From contig MVAQ01000140.1 of NCBI GenBank assembly GCA_014825775.1, positions 1-55,929 on the forward strand: 55,929 nt of DNA, in the 5' to 3' direction. Under the pieces are notes generated by a model. The model did no database searches and was not told where the DNA came from. It saw only the letters and a list, made by a program, of their open reading frames with translations. Made by a program: the position numbers and the translations under genes. Below are positions 11,296 to 21,283 of the stretch, piece by piece; position 1 is the stretch's first letter, and every line of letters starts with the position of its first letter. The DNA is from Krasilnikovozyma curviuscula (taxonomy: Eukaryota > Basidiomycota > Tremellomycetes > Cystofilobasidiales > Mrakiaceae).

Positions 11296-11718
11296 ATGAC
11301 CTGATTGATTCTCCCAACCTGATCAACTCTGTAAATACCCACCTCCTCACACTAAATCACAGTAACGACAACATCTGCCTCCCTTCTGCTAGACTCACAT
11401 GAGACCTGGTGGACTCCCAGTGATGCTCTTCACCTTCGTAGACCCCATTCCCTATAACGGTTTCTCTTCTAGACTTTTAGATTCCCATCTTATTCAGTTT
11501 CATAGTTTATTTAACCCATACCCTATTTCTTCCTTTGTTTAATTTACATTACCCTTCTCTTCAGAACGATACACATTTGCAAATTCTAAACATACAAGGA
11601 AGATGAATGTTATTTAATCATATTCTTAGCAGCTGCAATTTTCATTGCGTTCTTGGACTTTGCGCTGTGATGAATTGCGAACTGAAAATAATAGCAACCG
11701 GTAGGCGATCACAACTGT
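11296..11718. other. Convergent 3' intergenic region
   Basis: The 423 bases between two converging genes are AT-rich and thymine-rich on plus (11460-11560), as expected for 3' UTR and cleavage sites. No gene, repeat or structured RNA was seen. Confidence 0.5.
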
Positions 11719-12979
11719 TCACACCGCAAACTCAGATCCATCACTTTTTGATTTGTTCATTCCTCTAAATTTATGTGAGGATGACGAATTTGTACCCTGG
11801 TCCTTCCGAATTTTTGGGAACAGGACAGGGAATCTCACCCCAATGACCAAGACTGTTGCAACAAACTCGAGGGTAATGTTCTGTAGGCAGGGCAGTGTTC
11901 AGCTTCAGCAACATGATGCAGTTATCCAGGATCTGAACAAAAGAAGGTCATGACTCACTAGAATCCAGAAGCAAGAGTCGGTGTGAATCCAAGGCGCCGA
12001 TGTCGAAAGCTCAGCTTGGAGGCATCGGTAGAGAGCAACAACGAATACTGTGAGGAAACAAAGCGGTTGGCTAGCGGACTTGCTGTAACTTGACTCTTTT
12101 GAACTCACAGCACGCAGATCCAGAAAGAAGGAACGCTGTTTGCTTGGTGGTCCCGCCAAACCGCGCATGAGAGTACATGGTCGCTGCACAGAGGAAGAAG
12201 GAGACGACTAGAAGCGATTACCGTCAGACTAGCTGAGAAAACAACACACTGGAAGCTACTCCAGCTTACCAATCGACACGACGTAGTTTGCCAACCTCAA
12301 TCCCTTGACCGTCTTGGCTGTGTTTGAGTTTGGGTTCTGGATCACTTTCAATTCACAATACAACGAATGTCAGCATTGATACTCTGTTCATCATGGAGAA
12401 TCGTATGTTACCTTGCGAAATCATGGCGCCCGCTGCTGCACCAGTGATGATAGCAGAAAAGATGGCGATATGCAACATGGTACCTACTCGGTTGATCAGG
12501 TGACAGGGAGGAGCGTTGAGGTGCACATATCGGTTGAAGGCGAAGATGAACGCTTCTGCGAGGAAGACATAACCCACGAGCAGGAAGACAGCAGAGATAA
12601 CTTTTGGAGAAGCAACGTAGGTGTTCAGTTTTGTCTTCCAGACGCACAGTGGTGATAAGGCTCACCAAAAATTGTTTCACTGTAGTTCCCCTTGGACTGT
12701 AACGCACGCATTACGAACCCAGCGATCCTAATACCAACGAAAAGGCCAGGTCGAAGCAATATCCAGTCCCTACTCTCCTTCATTGCCATGCGGTAGATGA
12801 AGAGGACGAGCAACATCGCGTACTGGGATCGGAGCATTGATCATGACAGCATTCTCAGAGATATGTGCAGCTGAAAATCTTACCAGAACAAGGAACAGAA
12901 TGGAGGGAGAAAAATCTCTCTCAGCAGGGATCCCGCCCAAAAGAATAAAGCCGGGCAAGGGAGCAGCAAGAGTTGTCAT
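11719..12979 (-). CDS. Seven-TM fungal membrane protein, RTA1/Pth11-like
   Basis: Seven exons (12979-12884, 12822-12666, 12600-12412, 12344-12270, 12207-12109, 12047-11959, 11880-11719) give 288 residues. Seven hydrophobic segments alternate with short polar loops: around ILFLVLYAMLLVLFIYRM, LFVGIRIAGFVMRAL, ISAVFLLVGYVFLAEAFIF, MLHIAIFSAIITGAAAGAM, ANYVVSIVVSFFLCAATM, FLLSGSACLFVVALYRC and LEFVATVLVIGVRF. A short Ser/Lys-rich cytosolic tail follows. Size and topology fit RTA1-like lipid-translocating exporters or related fungal 7-TM families; no diagnostic signature distinguishes them. Several weaker acceptors (AAAAG, GAAAG) were chosen because only they keep the frame, so exon edges at 12600 and 12344 are less certain. 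The role is unknown; RTA1 homologues affect drug and sterol stress. Confidence 0.78.
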
Positions 12980-13509
12980 GTTTCGATGAGTTTTATATTG
13001 GTGATTGGGGCAGGAAGTGGGTGTGAAAAGAATTCTTAAGTAACCCAGGGGAAAGAAAGTAAAATTAGAACTACCGGCTCCTAACTGTAAACATCGAAGC
13101 GCACCGCTGTTTGTTTTCGCTTCTTACGCGGGAGGCAACAGAAACGTCATGGGTTCAAACCCACCTAGCCCCAGTGTTTCAAATAAAACTGCAAACATTA
13201 TCGAAGCCTTCTAATCAAAGCAATAGGAATGCAGTCTATTTTATGCGTTGCGGCGTCCACTATCATGCCCTCGCTGCTCCACTTTTAAGAGGAAAGGGAT
13301 AGCTGAAATGCAGTGTAGCGCAGAGTTATTGTCCGACTCGATTGCGAGAAGTGAAAGCCCTACTGGAAAGCGTCCGACCTTGTTGTGGCCACTACATAAA
13401 AGCTTAACTGGCCATCTCCGAAGTCTGCTCGAAAGAACCGGTACCATCACATACAAATCATAACAAATACAGCCAATAAAACAGAAAGAAAACACAATGA
13501 AGTTCGCCC
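12980..13509. other. Intergenic region, 530 bases
   Basis: It holds the promoter of the 7-TM gene and the 3' flank of NSA2, both on minus. A palindromic TGGGTTCAAACCCA occurs near 13150; it resembles a tRNA T-arm but the rest of a tRNA is missing. No gene seen. Confidence 0.45.
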
Positions 13510-14769
13510 TCAGACAAGCAGAGTCGAATTGATGCACCCATCAAGCTCTGGGTTGTTGGTAATTTGGGCGTATTTACCCCAAACGACCTTTCCTCCTGTA
13601 GTAACAAGACCGAGCTCAGAAACGTTGACTTCAATGATGGTACCTTTTGTCATGACACCAAGTTGCTGTAGAAGTAAAGAAAATGAATTCAGTAAGAAGA
13701 ACGCTACATTGAGAACGTTCCGAAGGAAGGAACTGCTCACAGTGTACATAGGTGACTGGGGGTTCTTCTTGACACCAAGAATTGGAAGTTGGAAAGTAGC
13801 TTTCAAATCAGGGTGAGTCACTGATGATGAACAAAGAAGCTTCTGGTCAGCTACAGCTATATTAGGAGCAGTGAGTGAAAGATACTCACCATTCGCCTTC
13901 TTATACCTCAACGCCATCGGTCTCACGAATCTCTCCATCTTCACAGGCTTTCGCGTGAATCCTTCACCGACAAACGTAGCCTTGTTGACCATACGCTTCC
14001 AGCTCTTAGATTTACTCTTTCCGGTCTTCAATACCTTGAACATCTCATCCTCAGCAATACCCCTGACCTTTGGTAGAGGTACAGAGTACTTTGCTGCTCT
14101 GTCTTTTCGTCGTTCTTTGATTGCCGATGACAGAGATTTGGCGTCCTAGAAGATATTTGCGAAAGTTGAGTCAATGCGCTGAGCCGGACGGGGGCCAGGA
14201 GTCCTAGCTCCATAAAATTCGAAAGCAGAACTAACCTTCTGACCCTCTCTGTCAAGCAAATACGTTGGCAAAGCACCCTCTGGAACAGCTCCATCATCCT
14301 TCTGCTTGACGTTCCTCTCGTCATGGGCTTTCAGAGTCTTCTTCAACTGAACCTTCTCACTGTGCCTCTTCGCATGGTGCAACTTGGCCTTCAAACCGAA
14401 CAACTTCTGGGTGTACTGAGAGGACTTGTGAGCTTGACGAGCCGCCTTCTTACGCCTGATTGGGGAATGTCATGGTCAGTTAACAAATCCAGAACTGCGA
14501 GCGAGGAGGCAGGCAAGTCTTGAAAGAGCAATTATACTGACGTTCGCTCTTCGTGCTAATGAAACCATAGAACAAGTTTATAACAGTCAGTGAACCTGCT
14601 ATGCTCGAATAGCTCATCAGAATGAGAACAGATAGGACTCACATCCATTTGACGACCATGTCGCTTGATGGATTCTTCGATATACTCATTTTGAGGCTGC
14701 AGAAATAATTTAAACGAAGTTAGAAGCTATCATACGACCACTGACATATATATGTAAGCTGCCTACCAT
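13510..14769 (-). CDS. NSA2: Ribosome biogenesis protein Nsa2
   Basis: Seven exons (14769-14767, 14696-14643, 14555-14542, 14455-14236, 14145-13890, 13820-13741, 13665-13510) give 260 residues, the family length. The N-terminus [18 protein letters not shown], the [15 protein letters not shown] helix and the C-terminal eS8-like barrel ending in [15 protein letters not shown] are highly conserved Nsa2 features. Nsa2 is a nucleolar assembly factor of the pre-60S particle required for 27S rRNA processing and early 60S maturation. The first coding exon is only the ATG, followed by a GTAGGC intron (14766-14697); homology from residue 2 supports this. Exon 3 is 14 bases. Neighbouring Pxr1 also acts in the nucleolus, but the two genes are tandem, not divergent. 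Confidence 0.96.
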
Positions 14770-15201
14770 GTTGGCTGGATTCTATGGTGAATGTGGATGC
14801 TGTGAGGGTTGTCTTCGTGCCAGTGGCGAGATAAATTCTCGAGGGAAATTTTGGGTGGCGTTTTGTTTTTATTTTCTGGGGAGCTGGACCGCAACTTCAA
14901 CTGAGAGAAATGCGCTCTTGCACTTACGGTAGACAATTTAAACAGGGATTTAAAGAAGAAAAATCCGCAATCGTCGTAAAAGTGTTGGAAACATGAAAAA
15001 AACTAAGCAGATCTCCTAACGCGACGTCGCAATGGAGCGATTGACCGACCGACAAACATGAATCATCTTGAATTTTCGTACACTTGCATGACAGAGCTAA
15101 TAAATAAGTAGACTACAGCCTGCATCCAAGTTACCCACAAAAACCAGAATCATCTACGCGAGAACTGGATCGCCCCCGCAAGCGGTAGCAGGTCCATCTC
15201 A
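14770..15201. promoter_or_regulatory. NSA2 promoter / PXR1 3' flank
   Basis: The 432 bases hold the upstream region of NSA2 (near 14770-14950) and the 3' flank of PXR1. I could not assign a TATA box or a defined ribosome-biogenesis motif. No gene or repeat was found. Confidence 0.4.
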
Positions 15202-16658
15202 CTAATCCGAACTCTCTTTCTTAGCCTTCTTAGCCTTCTTCTCTTCCTTTCTCTTCTTCTTCTCCTCTTTGCTCTCCTTTGCGTCTCCCTTTTCCTCTGT
15301 ATCTGCCTTCTCCTCGACCTCATCTCTCTTCCTCTTCTTGTCCTTCGCCGGTGGAGGAGCGACGTTTGTGTAATCAGCCTTTCCGACAGACTCTAACCTC
15401 TCCGCTTCCTTCTTTGCCTTCTCAGCCTCCTTTTCTTCCTTTTCCTTTAGCTTCTTAGCCGCCTTGAGTGCCTTCTTGTCTTTCTTCCCACCACGGCCCT
15501 CGATAGTTCCATCAGCACGTCGTTTGGGCTCTTTCTTTTCGTGACTTAAAACCGATGGAGATGCTGACTCAGTGGAAGAAGTTGTGGTTGTTGTGGTAGT
15601 GGTTGTGGTGGAGACCAGAGCAGATGGTGTTTGTGAGGAGACTGGGATGGGTTGAACGATTGAGATTTCTTCTTCTATCGTGACTTCCGGTTGAGTCTCT
15701 GTCGGAGTGGAAGCTGCAGACCCACCCGCTGAAGCAGCAGCGATTCGTTCCAGCATGGCTTTCTTCTTCTCTTCCATTCGCAGCTTGAAGTAGTCTGAAA
15801 CTGACAGGGTCGAGGATGTGATCAACTGATCTTGATCGGATGCAAGAGAAGTCAACGCCCCCTGAGTTGGATTTGATGGTGCGGGCGATGGTGCAGGGGA
15901 TGGTGATGGGCTCGAAAGTCCTAGGATCTCAGACATGGCTGATGGGTTGGAAGAAAGTGTCGCAAGTTTCTTAGATTTCAAGAACTTCGCACGGTGACTA
16001 GATAAATACACAACATGGTAAGCTTTCTGTATTGCTTCAATAGAGATGAACTCAAACGTACGCAAGTCTATGAGGCTTCTTCTCTGCGACAACCTCTACG
16101 GTACTCGGCGCCGCTACGATATCGGTCGTTGTCGCCCTGGAAAAACCCATCATTGGAGTTTTTGACGACGAGGCAACAGGTTGTTCTGCTGTTTCAGTCT
16201 CAGCTGGAGAAGAAGGTCCTGGTGAAGGTGATGCTGAGGCTGAAGCGAGTCTCCTGAGGAGAGCTTCCAATCCGTTGGCTTGACTTGAAGAGTCTGAACG
16301 AAATGGACCCCAAGTCAGTAACATGATTCAAGTGTACCATATGATGATTACTCACTGGATTCAGTTTCGCCTTCCCTTCTAGCTCTTCCAACACCAATAC
16401 CGCCGTTGTCCATTTTACGAGCTACAGCAATAGGATTGACCAACCCATTCGAGTTAAGGCCCAGGGCAGTATTAGCTACATGTCCTGCTTTGGCCAAATA
16501 TGTGTGTCCGAAAGAAGAGGTATCTATGGGGCCAAAAGGGTTATCAGTTTAGTGCACGAGCTCGAGGTGAAGGTTTTCGACCGCCTACCGTTCGCCCAGG
16601 CTAGATTTCGAGGATCATTTCCGATCCTTTGCTTTGATTTACGTTCAGAGAGTCCCAT
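15202..16658 (-). CDS. PXR1: G-patch nucleolar protein Pxr1 (PinX1-like)
   Basis: Four exons (16658-16589, 16523-16356, 16293-16062, 15997-15202) give 421 residues. The N-terminus MGLSERKSKQRIGNDPRNLA, the FGHTYLAKAG G-patch core and KMDNGGIGVG match the Pxr1 G-patch; NGLEALLRRLAS follows as in homologues. A telomerase-inhibitor/PinX1 motif is seen later as SVSDYFKLRMEEKKKAMLER. The last 150 residues are lysine/glutamate-rich (KKDKKALKAAKKLKEKEEKE), typical for nucleolar retention. Pxr1 stimulates the Prp43 helicase in rRNA processing and snoRNA 3'-end trimming; PinX1 also restrains telomerase. A threonine run at about residue 320 varies in such proteins. Some glycines of the classical G-patch are replaced (HVANTALGLN), so helicase activation may be altered. 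Confidence 0.9.
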
Positions 16659-17415
16659 TGCAGTCTTCTGGGCTGAGATGTGTGAAGGAGAGTGCGGTTT
16701 GGTCAACAAAGTATACCGCTCAAACTTCAAATTTGCTTTTGCTTTCTTCGAACCCGGGTGGCGCTGATAGATTATCTCTACGAAAACAAGATTCACTGAT
16801 CAGATGGAACGTTTCCAGTCTTACGTTATGATGTGTTTCGCTGTTGGTCGAGTAAGAAAATTTAGACCATCAGACTCAACCTTTCGCATTGATGTCGCCG
16901 CGATCTAATCAGCTTCAGTATCCCTCGTTGCGATCGAAGAGTGCAGCAGTGCTCTGAGTAGTGATTGACTCAGCTTTTATTTTATTTAGTTTTTTTAATT
17001 ATCTTCGTGCTCGTTTACAATCTCTCGCTTGCATGGTGAGAAAACTCAAGGTTGGCAAGACATCAGGCTGTTTTGAATTCAATAAGAAACTGTGAGCAAA
17101 CCCTGTCCGAGTTTGTCTTCTTTCCTTCTTATGTACAGGTATGGTTTTAAGTATACTTGAGCCTATCGGTAATGATGCGAGGATATCAGCGACTAAACTA
17201 CAGTCCCAGCACCGAACGAAACAGGAACCGGGTACTGGTACTCACAACGGTGCTATTTTCGCTGGCGCACGGAGGTGAAGATTACTTGAGCTTCATTTAG
17301 CAAAATCGATGGTGGGCAAAGAGAGGGAGGGTAATGAGATAGGCAGAAGAACAGGCAAGAGCCGTTTGCGGAGTGATGATATCAACATGGTAGATTGAGC
17401 ACGAAGCGGCAGGCA
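16659..17415. other. Intergenic region, 757 bases
   Basis: It contains the PXR1 promoter and the 3' end of the small membrane-protein gene. If that gene's last intron is spliced rather than read through, its terminal exon could extend to about 17300. I see no other gene. Confidence 0.4.
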
Positions 17416-17938
17416 TTAATTCGGATACCTTTCAAGAAGCAAGAAAGAAGAAACAAGAAGTAGATACAGCCGTGTCAGACGTACCTTGTTCTTCAATTCC
17501 TCAGCCTTGGCTTTGGCATCAACACCAGCTTTCTCGGCCTCGTTCTTGACGTCCTTGAGATCCTTATTACCTTCGGGAGTCTGGGTGAGGTAGTACCACA
17601 GTCCTCCAACGGCAGCGAGACCACCGACGATGTAGATGGTGTTGGCTGGTGTGGAGACCAAAGCGTCGTAATCAGCCTCGCGCGCTCGTATCAATGGAAC
17701 CCTAAAACGACACGATGAGGGACGGACTGACAGTTGTTGGCAGCAGCTTCCTTGGCTTCTCCTGGAGCTGGAGCAGTAGCGTAGGCACGTCGGGACTGGC
17801 AGAGATCGAGCAGGAAAGAGCGGTTCAGGGTCGAATGAGATGGGACAAACCAGTCCCATTGACCGGCCGGTGGGAAAGAAAGCTTACGACGAGTCTGGAG
17901 GCAGATGGTCTGACGGTAGCTCGAACAGCAGAGAACAT
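17416..17938 (-). CDS. Small single-TM protein, probably mitochondrial
   Basis: Exons 17938-17888, 17795-17732 and 17684-17485 are in phase and give 105 residues, then the frame reads through to 17416 (127 residues) or splices at GTACGT (17484). The N-terminus MFSAVRATVRPSASRLV is arginine-rich and lacks acids, like a mitochondrial presequence, followed by SRRAYATAPAP, a likely cleavage region. One membrane segment (TIYIVGGLAAVGGLWYYLT) sits near residue 60. The C-terminal half is a charged Lys/Ala/Glu helix (DAKAKAEELKNK). This layout recurs in short fungal inner-membrane proteins, but I cannot name the family. The third exon begins after a weak ACGAG acceptor chosen for phase. The extreme C-terminus is unresolved. 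Confidence 0.65.
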
Positions 17939-18276
17939 GGCGGTGAGTAGTGGGAAGATGGGCTGGAGATCTCGAGATGTGGTTGAGGGGGAGAGAGAGG
18001 TGGAGCAGCTAAAAAGATGTTCTCGAGGGAGGATCCAGCACGTTCGCTCGCCCTTTGCGTCATGCGCGAATCACCGATTGGGCAAGCGAAGCCTGTCTCG
18101 CGTCTGTCTCTGGACTACAGCAGAGAAACAAATATCATCGTATCCCATTCAAGTGCAAAAAGGGCCTAATGAGTGCTTTGGAAGTCTGAAGCTCTAAGAA
18201 GCAGGTTGTTATTTTTAAGATCGCCACCTTCTACCCTCTCACTCTCTCCATAGCCATCTATCCAACGCTGCCGTGC
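17939..18276. other. Intergenic region, 338 bases
   Basis: It is the promoter side of the small mitochondrial-type gene and the 3' flank of coronin, both on minus. A long plus-strand frame overlapping it is antisense to the small gene and lacks homology. Nothing else was seen. Confidence 0.4.
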
Positions 18277-21044
18277 CTAGAGATGGATATCTCCTAAGAG
18301 CTTAGCGATCTTAGATGCGTTCGCCTTCATCGACTCGACTTGAAGTTCCAGGGTCCTCATCTTGGCACGCAGGTCTTGAGCTTCAGCAACTAGAGCAGCG
18401 TTCTCCTTCTTCAGCTGATCAATCTGTTTGAAGCAAGAGACAAGATTTTAAAAGTATGCAGTTAGGTCTCGGCACTTGAGCGACAAAAGAGAAATTCAGA
18501 GAGGAGGGATATGTATATGTACCTCTGCAGAAGACGCGCCAGAGGACGCTTGAGGCACTGGGGTGGAGGAACCAGAGTTGGTTGCAAGGACCATAGGATT
18601 CAAGTCATCAATCACCTTTGAGTTAGGGGTGGAAGCAGCAGGAATTGGCTTTGGAGCGGGTACCTCTTCGAATTCCTCATCTTCAGGCTCATCTTGAACG
18701 ATCTCCTTTGGCATGGGGGCCAGCTCTTCTGGTTCTTTTGCGGGTGGAGTTGGTGTTGGTGCTGGTGCTGTAGATGGAGTGGCAGCTGGTGCTGGTGCTG
18801 GCGCCGCTGCTGTTGGGGTTGGGATTGGGGTCGATGTGACTGGAGCAGACTTCGCGGCGGTGCCGTCTTCCAGGGAGATGAGGTTTGGTGGTGCAACTTT
18901 GCCGGCGAAGAACTCATCAGGAGTGAGAGCTGGAACCAGAGATGGAGCAGGCGGGAAGATATCTGAATGAAAAGGAAAAGGGAAGAGAATAAATCTCAGC
19001 AATGATACCGTTTCGAAGGGTGGAGAAGGTTCCGCTCACCGCTTTGGAAGTTGTCAGCCTTTCTGGGAACAACGAACCCAAGAGGCTCGATGATGCTTCC
19101 TGAGATTTTGAAACCTCTCATGACTTCATTCTCAGAAGTGTTTAATGCTCTTCGTGGCATGAAAGTCATTCCTCTCTGTGGCTCCTTCGAGGAGCTGCCG
19201 ATACAAAAGAACAGTATCAGATTCTATTTGGAGCTGACTTCAAGCATATTATTGAGCAGCACGTCACTCACTATTCAGAGAGGTAGAACAGGTTGTCGTT
19301 CTCGTATTCGTAGTATCTGATGTTTCCGTCACCTTTGCCAGCAAGGAAAAGCATGTTGTTGGCATCAGAGTAGAATGGCATCAACACCTAAATTAGATAA
19401 GAAGAAGACACATATCATTCTTAGTAACTGTTCTTCTCACACCCAATTCGAAATCAAAAGGAACTTACACCAGAGGATTGATCCAAAGTGATGGTCTTGA
19501 TTTCGCTCAACCCACCGGTCTCCCACAGCTTCACCTGTCTATCGGAGCTCTTTGAGAAACCAGTGGTAGCAATTCTGTCTTGGTCACCCAACCAAACAAG
19601 GCGAGAGCCCTTGACACCGTCATGACCTGGAGAGGACCGAACTGGACCTCCTCCCGCTCGAAGATCGAACACTCTGAGAGTCTTGTCTCGAGAAGTCTAC
19701 ACATAATTGATTGAATGAGTCATAACCAACAAATCGTCAGTTTTGGACTTAAAACCAAAACATGATTTCGAACGTTACGCACAGTGGCAAGCAGAGTACC
19801 AGTAGAGTTGAAGGTCAATCCCTGGATGGAGTCTCCGTGAGGAGCAAGAGAGATCTTTGGTGCATCTGAGTGAGTGATATCCCAGACTCGAACGACGTGG
19901 TCACCTGATGCTGAAATGAGAACATTCTCTGCAGTGGGGTGGAAAGCAACTTGACCGACTTTTCTGTGAGACCGCAAGACAACGAACCACAACGAAAGGT
20001 GAAGCTTCAGCAGATGTTCGTATAATATCTATAATGTCACGGAGTGTGATGGAGCAGCTGATAATGACACTCACCTTCCACCAGCGGACATTTTGATTTC
20101 GGGTTCGAAACCAGCTTTGATTTCATCGGCAGCACCAGTATTCCACCCTTCGAAGTCGCTGTCCTTGACTTTCCAGACCAAAAGTTTGCCATCTTCACCA
20201 CCTGAGGCTACGACGTCATCTGAGAATGGCGACCAAGCCGTGTCCAAGCTAAACGCAAGCAAGTCCCAGTCAGTAAGGAGACGCCATGTGGGAGCCTAAT
20301 AGACTCGAGAATGAGTCAGACATACACCGGAGCGGAGTGACCTCTGGCCAATGGGATGTTATCAGGTAGTTTGGAGGGGACACCGGTTGCTGAAGGCGTG
20401 CTGTATGGTGAGATGATAGGAAGCACAGCGAAGGCACCACCTCCTGCGACGTTCCAGTTGACAGAGATGTATTTCTGCCAAGTTGAAAAAACGAGCAGTC
20501 AGTTGGAAGCTCAAGATATGAAGTTGCAAAAGAGGTGCTGAAGTAAGAATGCCTTTGTTGTAAGGGGAAGGGCCCACAGAGGGGGCTGAACCGGAGACGG
20601 ACTCGAAACCAACATCTTCGGAGGCCATGTCAAGAAGAACTGTGCTCCTACAACACCATGAGCATTGTATTGTCCTGCTGAGACATCACAGCACCCCGCA
20701 GGTGAGATCGATTCTTCCAACAACGAGGCAGAGGGTCGTGCGACGTCAGTGAAAAAGGCAAGGGGTGAGACCTGTCATCTCAACCTATTGCAGCCTTCTG
20801 ATGTCAGTTCAACCCCCCTACACCATCTTCTGATATCTTTCTACCCATCCTCGCCTTGTACTGAAGCCTCCAGGTCGAAATCTTTCTGAAGATAGGATAG
20901 ATTTGATGTACTCACGCCGGACGCAGCAATCAAATCCGTATCGAAGGCAGAGTTGGAGACCTTGACGTTCTCGTATCCGTTCTCCTTCTTGGTTGGAGAG
21001 GCAAACACATGCCTGTACTTAGATTGACGCATAAAGCGAGACAT
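18277..21044 (-). CDS. CRN1: Coronin, actin-binding WD40 protein
   Basis: Nine exons (21044-20916, 20474-20326, 20248-20075, 19963-19783, 19696-19469, 19387-19272, 19194-19040, 18962-18523, 18423-18277) give 572 residues. The coronin N-terminus MSRFMRQSKYRHVFASPTKK is followed by WD40 blades (LDTAWSPFSDDVVASGGEDG, VGQVAFHPTAENVLISASGD, SRDKTLRVFDLR) and the conserved GFVVPRK segment. Next comes a Pro/Ala/Thr-rich unique region with acidic patches (about 385-515) and a C-terminal coiled coil (IDQLKKENAALVAEAQ) for trimerisation. Coronin binds F-actin and regulates Arp2/3 at cortical patches and endocytic sites; acidic segments near the coil often contact Arp2/3. The intron between exons 1 and 2 (20915-20475) is 441 bases, far above the local 50-70, and contains a coding-like stretch. 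Confidence 0.95.
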
Positions 21045-21283
21045 GCCTGCGAATCAAGGTTTTTGGTGATGGTGGCCGTTTATCGTCCAGTAAGCGTCGT
21101 ACCGAATTCGCGCGCAGAGCTGCCAAAGTGGATGACACGGTCAGACACCAACGATCAGCAAGAAGTGTCTCTGATCAAAGTCTTAGAGAGACAATATCAG
21201 GTCGTTTTCTTTGGCCATGAAGATGATTGCGATAGTCAAGTCAAGCGCGTCTCCCTCAATCTGATAGATCTACTCCTACTACT

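Noticed and set aside
13140..13180. tRNA-like GGGTTCAAACCC element
   Set aside because: It looks like a T-arm, but the stem does not pair with a seven-base loop beyond two pairs and no acceptor, D or anticodon arms are present.
16356..16523. Possible frameshift in the Pxr1 G-patch
   Set aside because: Rechecking the TGTGTGTCC run showed the frame is intact (FGHTYLAKAG), so no frameshift exists.
18694..18970. Gly/Ala- and Cys/Trp-rich plus-strand frames
   Set aside because: They are the complement of the Pro/Ala repeat region in coronin, not real genes.
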